Source: Biscogniauxia marginata
Taxonomy: Eukaryota > Ascomycota > Sordariomycetes > Xylariales > Xylariaceae
Assembly: GCA_022695795.1 (NCBI GenBank)
Contig: MU404065.1
Location: 124,001-188,000, forward strand
Direction of reading: 5' to 3'
DNA length: 64,000 nucleotides
Every line of letters begins with the position of its first letter. The stretch's first letter is position 1. A model generated the notes under the pieces. The model was given only the letters and a program-made list of their open reading frames with translations, was not told the DNA's origin and made no database searches. The translations under genes and the position numbers were made by a program. Shown here one piece after another: positions 54,099 through 64,000 of this stretch.

Positions 54099-57000
54099 CT
54101 TACCTCTAGTATCATGAGTATAAGGAAGTTGTAGAGTACAATTAAACTATGTTGGTCGGCAGGACTATGCTTGCATGAGCTGTAATAGTTCTCTACTAGA
54201 AGCGCGCCTTGTAGTGGAAGGGATAAGGAGGCTGGCAGAACAAGAATGACATGACGTCCGTGAATCCGAATTCTCTGAATCACTGATGTACTAGTATTAA
54301 CATGAAAAAAATTCCCATCATGTTCTATATATAACTATTTCTTCATCATGTATTCTTGGAGTAGTTTGTAAAAAGTTTTCGTGTTTGAACCGGCAAAGTG
54401 ACTTCTAGGGGAAATAATATCCTGGTTTATAGTCATCGATACTCGGCTTCTGAATCATGACACAACGCCGCTTGCCAGGTTTACTTCCAGGTTTTATACA
54501 CTTGAATGTTTACGTTCAAATTACGGACGGTGCCACTAGGTTCTATAAGCAACAACTTAATAGTCCCAGCTTATAACACACGTGAATCAAGTTAACAGCG
54601 CCCCATGTCGCTGTGTCGTTGTGTCATTATTAGTAGCCTAAGCCTATAGGTAATACGACAAAGTGGTCATGGTGTCCCTAGCAAGGTACTTCGCCATCAC
54701 CATGCTGCACTTATCATTTCGGGATAAGAGTGCATCATATATTGAGCTACATGACCCTAAAAATTGGGATTAAAGACGATAGACCGCAAGTTCTGAATGT
54801 TTGGCTTGCTTCATGTACACACAAGGATAAAGTAAAAATGTAGTCTCCATTTATATAGTTACTAATATCATTGACTACGACTTTCTGATCTATCTAATGT
54901 CGTTAACGACAGCCGTCGCACGATAGAGCCTTGCCACCCCTGATTATGTGGTGTCTTTCAGGGGGTTGAACTTAATAATTGCACTTTACATATATGTGTA
55001 TCTATGGTCCGATGATCACCTACTAATCATTTGGGTCTCGGTTCGGAGTAGAAGGCAAACTTAAGCTGGGGTGACCGTGAGACGTATAGGGGCTAGGGTT
55101 CGTACATGTTGGCGGGGGCTCGGTATAATGACACCGGGAATCGATGGCAGTAATACTAAAGTAAGGATTGGAGGATGGTGGGATTTTTTTCTTGTGTTAA
55201 CATCCAGCGGGGGGCCGTATCCTAAACAACTACTACCTTTACCGGCATGAACTCATGAATTCTCAAACGAACGATGGACCCGACCGCTTGATGTCCTAGA
55301 CTCGCATATTCTCTCCGTCTCTCTGCGTGCATATTGTCTTAGGCCTGACGTCGCCTTAAAACCAACCAGTCGGCAACAACCCGTCGGCTAGACTCGAAAT
55401 AATCGCGAATTCCTTCCTATTAAAGATCTCGATCCAGCGGTTAAGCGGACATACATGCATTACCCAAGCGATGTGTTGCCGACGGCACTCAGCAGCTGGC
55501 CTAACCAAATATCAGCTAAGTAACTAAAGCAAGCAAACAAACAAGCAGACTTTTTTTTCTCTCTCCCTCTCTTCCCATCTGGTTGGTGTTGCACAGGAGA
55601 AAGTGCGCCTGCGCGACACACCCGTGCCCGAGACAGACACAGGTCTCACGGGTCTCACTCAAGCTTTGTGTATCGTTCCCTCGCTGAGGGCCATCACATG
55701 AGATCGCGTTACGTCGGGGTGTTCTGGAAACGTGGAGTTGCGCGTACGAAGGAGAGGCTACGGACGCACGGCCGGACAACTGTCGTGCTCCCACGAACCG
55801 TCCCAGCTTCTCCCCCAACCAATGTCTTAGCTGTCAACCCGAGAAAAAAAAAACGGCTGTCTGCCCCGGGCCCACCTGGGAGGTGCCTGGAGGGCTACAC
55901 AAATCTTTTTGGTTGCCTGCTGTGTCGCTTAGATAGGAGAGGAAAGGGGGGGAGAGAGACGAAAGGAGAAATAAAGTGTGAGAGATCAGATGGCGGGTGC
56001 AATCAGCCTGTGTCTTGCCCCCGGGAGCGAGCCAGGCGGCCCTCGCCAGCATCTGCCATATCAGGAAGAGGACGCAGGATCGCTGTGCGACTCCCCGACC
56101 CATCGACACGGCGGGTCGGCAGAGAAGCGATAATATCCTTAGACTGACACAGAGTGACTTGCGAAGAATGGAGGCGCCTGGAGCAGGGAGAAGAAGAACC
56201 ATAGCACGTTGTGCACACAACGTACCTGGGCTCGTCACCTTTCCTCCCGCCTTCGCCTCCTCCTCCAAACTTAACCCTCCTAACGAAAAAAGAAAAAAAA
56301 AAAAGGCAGAAGAAAAATGAAATTCGGCATTACACTCGCAAGTACGGTCTTACTTCCATGTGAGATGTGACGATTCTGGTGCGAGGATGTGTCAAGTTCA
56401 CGCCGGAACTATTGGACAGAGCGAGGAGTCACGGTACGCAGCCCATTGTCTCACTTAGCTACCCAGTCACGGTCTAGTACAGCCTTCTTGTAGAACGGCA
56501 CGCTTCAAAATTTCTTCGCTAGTGAAGGAGGGAAGAGGGCTTCTCGTCTCAATAAGGTTCCCCAACCCCAAGTGCGTGCGCTGAGAGAGGAATGCCGGTT
56601 CTAGATTAGTGAACACATTAGAAGGGGTGGCGTTTGATAGACTATGGGACAGGATGGAAAGATAGTCCCAAGCTTTCTGGAAGGGATCTTCAGTGAATAC
56701 TGAGCACAGGTCTGAACCAGAAGCTTGGGGCCGGTGACGCATGTCACTCGGTATTACACAGCACTTTGAGGATACTGGCAGCTTCGCGATACTCGTGTCG
56801 CCTGCGATGGTCTAGCATCGACAAGCGTTTCCCCTTAGATGACCTTCTACTGTCCTAGTAAACGTATAGCTTGATGCGAGTGTCTAGGACGAAGTGATGA
56901 GGCTTCCGTCATTTTGGGTATCGAATCGATAGCCATGTGCGGCAATTGCGTCTTCAGGTTCCCTACACCTCTGGATCCTCGTGCGCCGCCTACGGCTTCT

Positions 57001-58625
57001 AGGGAAGCTGTATACACACCGACAACGTGAGAGTGGCCTCTAGCTCCCAAGACACAAGACTCAAGATCCCAAAATGACCATCGGCTACACTGAAATTTGC
57101 AGCCGCCTTTGTTTGACGGAGGGTCCAAGACAAGCGGTATTGGCCCACGGAGCTTACCGTAGGCTATCTCGTTCCGTCGAGGAATCGGGTCTCGCCTGGT
57201 AATGTTACTGTATAGAAAATGCCCGTTACGCAGCAATGTAAAATATTAACTACAAGCATGGGATACCTAGGATCCCAATTTCGAATACCATTCGATAATG
57301 GTAAGAGATAGACGGCCGTTTTCTACCTAGAGGCACGCCTCCGCGTTATATTGTTGTTGGTAGTTCTGTTTTTTTGCTTCCCCGGAGTGGCCCGCCGCCG
57401 ATCTCCATGTCCTTCGGCGTTACTCTGCGGAATTAAGACCGCCCAGCTGGAATTTCTTCATCTAGCTTCCCGCCCTGGCTCAGGCGCAGGCCGGGGACTT
57501 TGCGATACCTCTAGGGCTTCCCTCCCACTATACTGATAGTCGTGGAGATTTCGGTCCGGCCAAGGACCGTAAAGTACATACGACGAGTAATATGGCATTT
57601 CTTTCACGAATTACCTAGTCTTGACGGCAGGTAAGCAAGTAGGTTAGGATAACCTCTCCGCGCGGATCATACGTATGTGCATGCCGGTAACAGAGACTCC
57701 GGAGGCGGAGTTCGAAGTCCTGCAGCCGGTGAAGCAGGTCTATTGTGCATATGTCCTTGGTCTGGCGAGTTGTTGGTCTAGCTACTGTAGCATTGGCGAT
57801 GCAGGTTTACTGAACATCCTCTTCCTATCTCAAACAAAAGAGAGACGGCCTCTTGGCTCGACGTGATAAGCATAGGGTAGCAGCGATTCGACGGGCCATT
57901 AGTCTAATACGACATGGCTAATAGCCTTTTGTGCATATTGTGTAGTATAGCAGTTGGGTGGCTGATGGCTAAACCAGACCAAGTTTCATGCACTGTGATT
58001 TCCGGGACCGTATCCTTCCGGAGGCTTGACCTGGGGGATACCATCTCCGCGGGTGTTATCGCCCGTCTAGTCCGTCTCTTACCCCATCCACGGCTCATGC
58101 CACCAAGGTCAATCTTTGCTGACTCAAACCCACTGCGGCTAGGTGATGCGAAAGCCACTACGATCGCCATCGATATTCATGAATCGCTCTTTTTCTTCCA
58201 ACACGTTCGTAACTCGCAATAAAGGCCACCCGACGGCGGCGCCAGTATGGGTACTGGCATGCCAAGTAGCGCGGACAAGATGCTGCTGGTATCACCGTGT
58301 CCCAAGGCGGAAGGGTCGGTCTACTAGTGTAAGGGCAACGGCATGGCTGACAATTCGCAGACGGCCAGCGTACCCAACATGGAATTGCCTGGTAACGCCG
58401 GGTTGGCCATTCAAGGTACCCAACCACCGGAACTCCATCTCGATTCATGTTCGTAACACTCTGAGGACTATTGATTGCTCCTGAATATTTACTGATAATG
58501 CTTGAGATGATAGATCGGAAGCACAATCGTTCTACGTTAATACGCCGTTCGTACTGAGCATGAGCGTCAACGTAAATCTTGTGAATACTGAGTACCTCCG
58601 CAAGTTCTTATAGCGAAGCCCGCCA
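54099..58625. other. Gene-poor stretch
   Basis: About 4.5 kb with no intact gene I can support. Open frames at 55668-56268 are low-complexity and overlap on both strands; those at 56467-56742 (FTEDPFQKAWDYLSILSHSL) and 56847-57236 look faintly protein-like on the minus strand but I recognise no family. Minus-strand frames at about 58160-58500 (PALPGNSMLGTLAVCELSAM) may be further relics. Confidence 0.4.
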
Positions 58626-58751
58626 TCATGTTAACTCGGAATCGCATTTCGAGTCCATGTCGAGGTTTGCTGACTCGAGGCTTTCAGGCTTGATGTTTTC
58701 GCACATGCCCTCGACGAAATAGGCAAATCCAGAGCGAATGACGAGTATGTC
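58626..58751 (-). pseudogene. Possible cyclase-family (kynurenine formamidase-like) relic
   Basis: A 41-codon minus-strand segment reads DILVIRSGFAYFVEGMCENI followed by KPESLESANLDMD and a stop. The DILxIRSGF pattern resembles the strand-plus-turn found in fungal 'putative cyclase' proteins. No metal-binding HxGTHxD motif is nearby and flanking frames are closed, so this is at most a fragment. Confidence 0.3.
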
Positions 58752-61433
58752 TTCACTGCCCTACGTACCGTACATGACAAGTGCCAGGGGGCTTTTGCAG
58801 GCTCCGGGATTTTAGCTTTCCGGTAAGATTGCTGGACTAAACCAAGGTGAATAAAGCATGTATTTTCAATTATCGTCGCGGACAAAATACAGGAAGTAAG
58901 CTGGCAAAAAGGACGAGGGAAGTTCTGAGCGACGAAGTCATTGATGAGATTGATGTAGGTAGGTATGTGTGCGATTCCATATGTTCTGCCCCATGTGCCC
59001 CCTCGCGGGAGTATACCAACATTACAGTGCTCAAGTTATCCCAGTTCTAGAGGACAGGCCCTCCTACATTTCTCCTTCGCAATATATCTTAGAAGTTGCA
59101 GACACTTGCCCACCAAGCTTCCCACCAACAGACTAGCAGCACGGCAGCTGCTGTTCTAGCTGAACGTCTTAATAAGCCATACTCGAAGGCTCCCACCTAG
59201 GTATTAAGTGCGAATCTACTTGAAAGATAGAAATTTCTGTATCATCGATGGCAATATAAACCCCTTTTATCAAGTTATCGAGAGAGTATAATAATCTCAC
59301 GTAAAAGCATTACAAATACTTTACCTATATAGGTACCTACCTAGGTATGAATGGAACTAACTAATCACGTGTATGTACGGTACTTTTCAGTACATATAAA
59401 CGAGGCCCTTGAAGGGCTCCATAGCAATTCAATGGGGTCCCCGTGTTACCACCCACGTCGTCAACGGTGATTTGCCCGAGCACCGGCACTCGCTTATAAT
59501 CATGTGATTGATTTTCTCTCTCCCATGTAGTTTAAAACGTAGATGTCTGTGTAAAGCAGATCGAAATCATGCCAACTCTGATCGACTGGGATAGGGCTTG
59601 TCGAGTCTGATCGTAGGCTGATATCGTGCATTTCTTCAGACGATCGAAGTGGTGGTTTTTCTTTGCGCCTTGACTCTTCTCTCCCCTGAAGTTGGCGTGC
59701 CAAGTGCCGGTATGGGGGGTGGTGGAGGGACCCGGCAAAGCACCATCACGAAGGCGCATAGCTAACAGGTGCCCGTATAATGTGATACCATTTTACACCA
59801 TACCTGTTCCGTCTCAAAAATAGAACTAAACTTGTTTTTTCCAGACTATATTTATAAAAGTAAAAATATGTGAAGCTGTTTTCTTTTTCTCCTTCTTGGA
59901 AACTTTAAATAGTACCTGTACTACCCAATCTGTCTGCATATGTAGGTATGCTTCCATCTATTTAGGTATGCATTCATCATCGGAATGTGGGAATAAAGAA
60001 GTGTGGCTGGCGTGGCTGTGTCTCAGTTCTTGGGTTCCACTACCTCAGGTAACCTGAGAAGTACATATGTAGGGTACTACCTACCTAAAAGTACCTACTT
60101 AAGGTACATATGGATGTGCCGGTCCGACAAGGCCAGGATTTCGAGCGCGTACCAGTAGGTAAAATATTCAACCTAGGAACAGATCACTGGAGCTTATGTA
60201 ATTTACCATTCGTGCACCTTTTCAAGCCGTTTACACTGCTTCCCTAGGTTAGTAGTAAGTCTATATTCTCGGCTTTTTTACGCCCGTACGTACCAGACGG
60301 CCCGTTCTGAAGAATGGATATAAGTAGCACGTACAGTAAGCCGTCTAACCATTTGAAGGAATCTTATTCGGTGATGGGTCCCCCCTTTTCTTTTCTCGAG
60401 TGATAGACGACATAATTCCCTAGGCTAGCTCAAAATCTCACCGAGCTTGAAGGGTACCCTTAGGCAGGGCTGACTCTAGACTGGCAGCCCAGAAAGTTCG
60501 TGATTAGCACGCACCATTTACTCGATGGCTGTCTGATAATAATAACGGAACATGTCCATTAATATGTATGGGAGACACGAGTCGTGGTGGTTTGATGCCT
60601 AGCCTCAATAGCTTGTTCGTGTGAGATCTGGTGGGCGGTGATCGAATTCGAAATGTTAATTCGACAATAAAACATGGGGAAAGGCGCCCGGACAGGGTTT
60701 TGGATCTGGCTCCCGAAATGAGAATGACGAGAACGGCCGAGGAACGGGGGTCTCTACCGCTGCGGTGCAGCCTCTGGGCACCCCACAGGGCAACGAGCAG
60801 GGGTTCGGGCGGATGCGCTATGTACGTAGGAGTAGTAGTGGAAAAACTATTCCCTGCAAGGTGGCTTTTGGAACGTGGCATTCCAGTATGACGCCGCACA
60901 AACACCCTCTCTGTGGCAAGAGGATGACATGACGGCGGCCCTCTCGATGATGTACATCAGGAGGAGGAAGAAGACATGCGGGACGTCTGATAATCCTCTC
61001 GACAAGCGAGGGGGGGAGAGGGGAGAGAGGAAAGCCAAGCCTTGTTGACATGCAGCCTTATCTCAGACATACATTACATGTAGCCGACCGAGGACGACCT
61101 CGCTCACGCAAACATGTTTTGCAATGAGAGCGAGCAGCGAGGACTGACAGTAACCGCCCACTGACCGACGTGGAACGCCGTCAACCACGTGGATCTGCTA
61201 GCTGCAACTCTCAAGAAGCTGACCAGACTAATTACGCCAAATGCACGCGCCTAACTCAGTAGCCGTAAACACTATATAAAGCGGAGAATTTCATGGGTAC
61301 GTGGTCGCCGTGGCTTGGGGCTGGCACACCGTAGTAGTAATGGTGGCGATGACAGATATACAGTTGCCCCTGATGCTAACACTGTGTCTGCTTACTATAC
61401 ACATTAGCCAGAGTACCTAGAAGCATGTACAAC

Positions 61434-61482
61434 CGTAGGTAGGTAGGTAGGTATGTATGTATATATGTATGTATGTATGTAC
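61434..61482. repeat. TAGG / TATG microsatellite
   Basis: A TAGG tetranucleotide run (about 61434-61451) passes into a TATG run (to about 61482). A similar short GTAT run is at about 21357-21375. Confidence 0.85.
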
Positions 61483-62400
61483 CAAGGTGGGAACTGTTGC
61501 GGCCGGCATATTTTATTGCATATTCCTCCATTGGTTACGGGTAAGCCGTGGTGTGTCGAGCAGTAGGTAGGCATGATATACATAGATCGTAGCTTGTCTA
61601 GCTCAAAGCTCTCGAGTCTAAAGCGAGCTTAGGTTTTGGATGGTCAGCCTGAGCTGCTTTGCTGACCATAGGTTGTCTTGCATGTTTGGACGAGATAGTC
61701 CGATAGAGCGAGTTGGTGATGGGTAGCAGCTTAGGGTGCATAACCTAGCTACACTGCATAAGCACGTCACACGCCGTCTCCCCCGGGTGTGAGTGAACAG
61801 AGAGACGCATGTGTGAAGGACACTCCAGGTCTCAAGCGGTGTTTTTAGCGCTAGCGCATAGATCTCACTGAGAACTACGCTTCTCGGATGACATGCTGCT
61901 GATCACAGCCGAAAGAGAGGTAGACTATATGCAATACGCAGTGGAAGACTCAAGGAATGCGCCCCATTGGCGTTGTCTGGGGTAATGTAAACCCATCTTG
62001 ATTACATCCTAATGCCGACACATAATCCACCAGTATGTCCCTTTTCTTTTATACAATATATAGGTAGCCGGCTAGACGAATGCCCGGCAGGACGAGGACG
62101 TGAGAGGCAAATTGTAGCTGACAACTGTGTTGTCTACTGCGTGAGACGACGTTGTTACCCGCCCTAAGCCACCCTTGATGAACAAAGTCACACAGCTATG
62201 CTGAGAATCGGTAGTCGAATAGACGAGGAAACATATTGCCGGGACACACTTTCACTGGCAGAGCCGTCAACGGATACTACGTGCTGCCGAAGTCATGGGC
62301 CCCCGTAGAAGTCAGCAGACACGTTACGCACTTCGGCCAGGGGGGGCTATGTTAGATCCCGCCGGTGGTTGAGATCAAGTCTCTGGGGGTTAAGGCACAT

Positions 62401-62492
62401 GAGTTACATAGACAAACTCATAATCTGTCTGTAACTCAGACTCACCTGCTCGGTCCTTGATCTGCAAGGAGGCTGATCAGGTGTAACAGATT
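62401..62492. repeat. Cluster of overlapping inverted repeats
   Basis: GAGTTACATAGACA (62401-62414) pairs with TGTCTGTAACTC (62426-62437) with one bulge. CATAATCTGT (~62419) is the exact reverse complement of ACAGATTATG (~62483). CACCTG and CAGGTG pair between them. Alternative foldings are possible; no RNA family was recognised. Confidence 0.6.
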
Positions 62493-63471
62493 ATGGGGGA
62501 AGCCTTCTCTTATTATGAGAGCCTTGTCATCACTACGATTCTTTGCGTGGGATATAGGTTAATAGTCTACTGAGTGCTACACAGCTCACAGTCTGCCGCG
62601 GAATCCTTCCGTGGGAGGCATCTCCCCTCACCCCGCATTACTTGCGTGATATCTATCGTTGGATCAATAGGGATGCGACCAATCTTGTTTGTAGCTGCGG
62701 GCTCGGGGCCGCAAGCCCAGGGCACAGTTCACGTGGCGGCGGGAAGATCACAGTTGCAAATACTACAGGCCACCATCTCTCTGGCTGCTACTTGCTAGTG
62801 TTTGTGCTATGACTAGTGTAGTAGGTCTTCGGACCGTACGTAGTGGGTGGATGCAAGGACGACAGGAACTATTCATCACCTATCACCTTTCGCCTCTCAC
62901 GAGGCCGACGGCAATGCTATCCGGACCGTAGATGATCTCAGCTTATCCACTGGCTGCCGACCTACGGGGTATTTTACTGGGACCAGTATGTATGCTGTTA
63001 TGTGGGTGGAATACGCACGCCACATGGCTACTGCGTAGTACGTGACAGAGCAGCGTCTCTTTCCTGCGGCATTGGAGATTGCAACACTATGGCGCTCTGC
63101 CAATTGAAACCATCTATCTCTAGTGCACAAGAGACATACTACGACTATCTCCCATGGCCTGACCATGATCCACGGGGAGTAGCTAGCGTTATTCAGCAGG
63201 CCAGACGGGCCCCAGAGGAACCACAGCCCAGGAACCAGCAGACGCTGTCGATTGGCTGGCATCGAATCCTACCTGCCGCCTTGTCTCTCGGTGAAGTCTC
63301 AGTAGTGCCATCCTACATTATGACCATCCACCCCAAACGGTCCATTTATTCATTAATTCACTTGCTCACTCGCAGGGTTGATACCAGAAGGGCCCTCCTC
63401 CTTGCCCCCCTTTCGAGAAATTTACCGATTGCTGACTTGCATGCTCCGTGCTTCTCAAGTTACTCAAGAGT

Positions 63472-63533
63472 TAATATGTAGTATGTAGTATAGTGTGTAG
63501 TATAGTATGTAATATAGTATGTAGTAGTAGTAA
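63472..63533. repeat. Degenerate TAGTATG/TAGTATAG tandem repeat
   Basis: Imperfect 7-10-nt units of TAGTATG, TAGTGTG and TAATATAG type in tandem, ending in a TAG triplet run. Confidence 0.8.
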
Positions 63534-64000
63534 TAATGAACCAAGGGAGGAGAAGGGGGTTTAAGAGGGGAAGGAAAAGAAAAAAAAAGCCTCGGAGGGA
63601 CCCTGTTCAATCTGATTGATTGCCCTATGGTAAGGTAGGTACGTACCGGCCAGTACACGGACCACTGCAGTGTACCCAAGGTACCCAAGATACCCTCCAG
63701 GCGCTTTCCAAATGCAGCTGCCGGTGTTCAGAGCACTGGCCATTAGCTCATTCGTGCGCTCGCACAGGGACGAGGACGAAGCACGGGCTGGCTTCGCTTC
63801 GATTCCCCGGGCCTGACTGACACCACACCTGAGCCCATGTCCAGAAATGTCACTCGCTTTTCTGCTCGACTCGAACTTACACCACACCACATACCTCTTC
63901 AGACTCGACGGGAGAGCCGAGTCGGTGTCCATTGATAGGTGTCGATCCTTCAGCAGCGATCAATAACAAATACATACCTGTCAAGCACCGCGAGGACCGG

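Larger units (their letters stand above)
58752..64000. other. Gene-free right end of the window
   Basis: More than 5 kb without a supported gene. Contains TAGGTACCTACCTAGGTA-type words (~59325-59350, ~60060-60110), a TAGG/TATG microsatellite (61434-61482), a fold-prone region (62401-62492), degenerate TAGTATG repeats (~63472-63533) and only short ORFs without domains. Confidence 0.5.

Noticed and set aside
56467..57236. Minus-strand ORFs of 91 and 129 codons as a regulator fragment
   Set aside because: Some protein-like character (DPFQKAWDYLSILS) but no zinc cluster or other diagnostic motif; evidence too weak.
63002..63481. 159-codon ORF near the right end
   Set aside because: No domain, irregular composition, no splice context and overlapped by an equally poor antisense frame.

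Overview
The window looks like a chromosomal segment of a filamentous ascomycete (Pezizomycotina, most likely Sordariomycetes). The evidence is short GT-AG introns (mostly about 49-108 nt), fungal-type protein sequences throughout, pyrimidine-rich leaders, dispersed TAGGTACCTA-type words in the intergenic DNA, and AT islands that look like RIP-mutated repeats. I cannot name the order or species. No rRNA, tRNA, CRISPR array or intact transposon was found.

Layout. From 0.4 to 51.8 kb there is a housekeeping-rich arm with about 20 genes on both strands: dUTPase, pyridoxal kinase, PCNA, an Inp2/vezatin-like peroxisome inheritance protein, EMC6, a GTPBP1/2-like GTPase, SEC9, a Nif3/YqfO-type small protein, the SDH assembly factor Sdh7/ACN9, the DEAH helicase Dhr2, a Baeyer-Villiger-type flavin monooxygenase, an Hpm1-like histidine methyltransferase, a GPI-anchored Ser/Thr-rich wall protein, a Ptc7-like PP2C phosphatase, SDH2, a CCCH-finger protein, tubulin cofactor E, a peroxisomal MaoC hydratase, two unrecognised low-complexity proteins and a flavocytochrome b2-like dehydrogenase. 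Between 28.9 and 36.8 kb this arm is interrupted by two AT islands, which bracket the PP2C gene, and by a cytochrome P450 pseudogene. From 51.8 to 64 kb I find no intact gene. This part holds relics of an aldo-keto reductase, a Zn2Cys6 regulator and perhaps a cyclase-family enzyme, plus microsatellites and homopolymers, and looks like a decaying accessory or subtelomeric-type segment.

How genes relate. There are no operons, but some themes recur. dUTPase and PCNA both serve DNA replication, and PCNA has MCB- and SCB-like promoter elements. SDH2 and its assembly factor Sdh7 both belong to complex II. Three gene products point to peroxisomes: the Inp2-like protein, the MaoC hydratase ending in SKL, and, unexpectedly, the PP2C phosphatase, which combines a mitochondrial-type N-terminus with a C-terminal SKL.

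Exon structures were worked out by hand from splice consensus, reading-frame phase and family alignment from memory. All phases were checked. They close for every model except the one starting at 47242, where the first splice junction leaves an in-frame TAG. No transcript data or database search was available.
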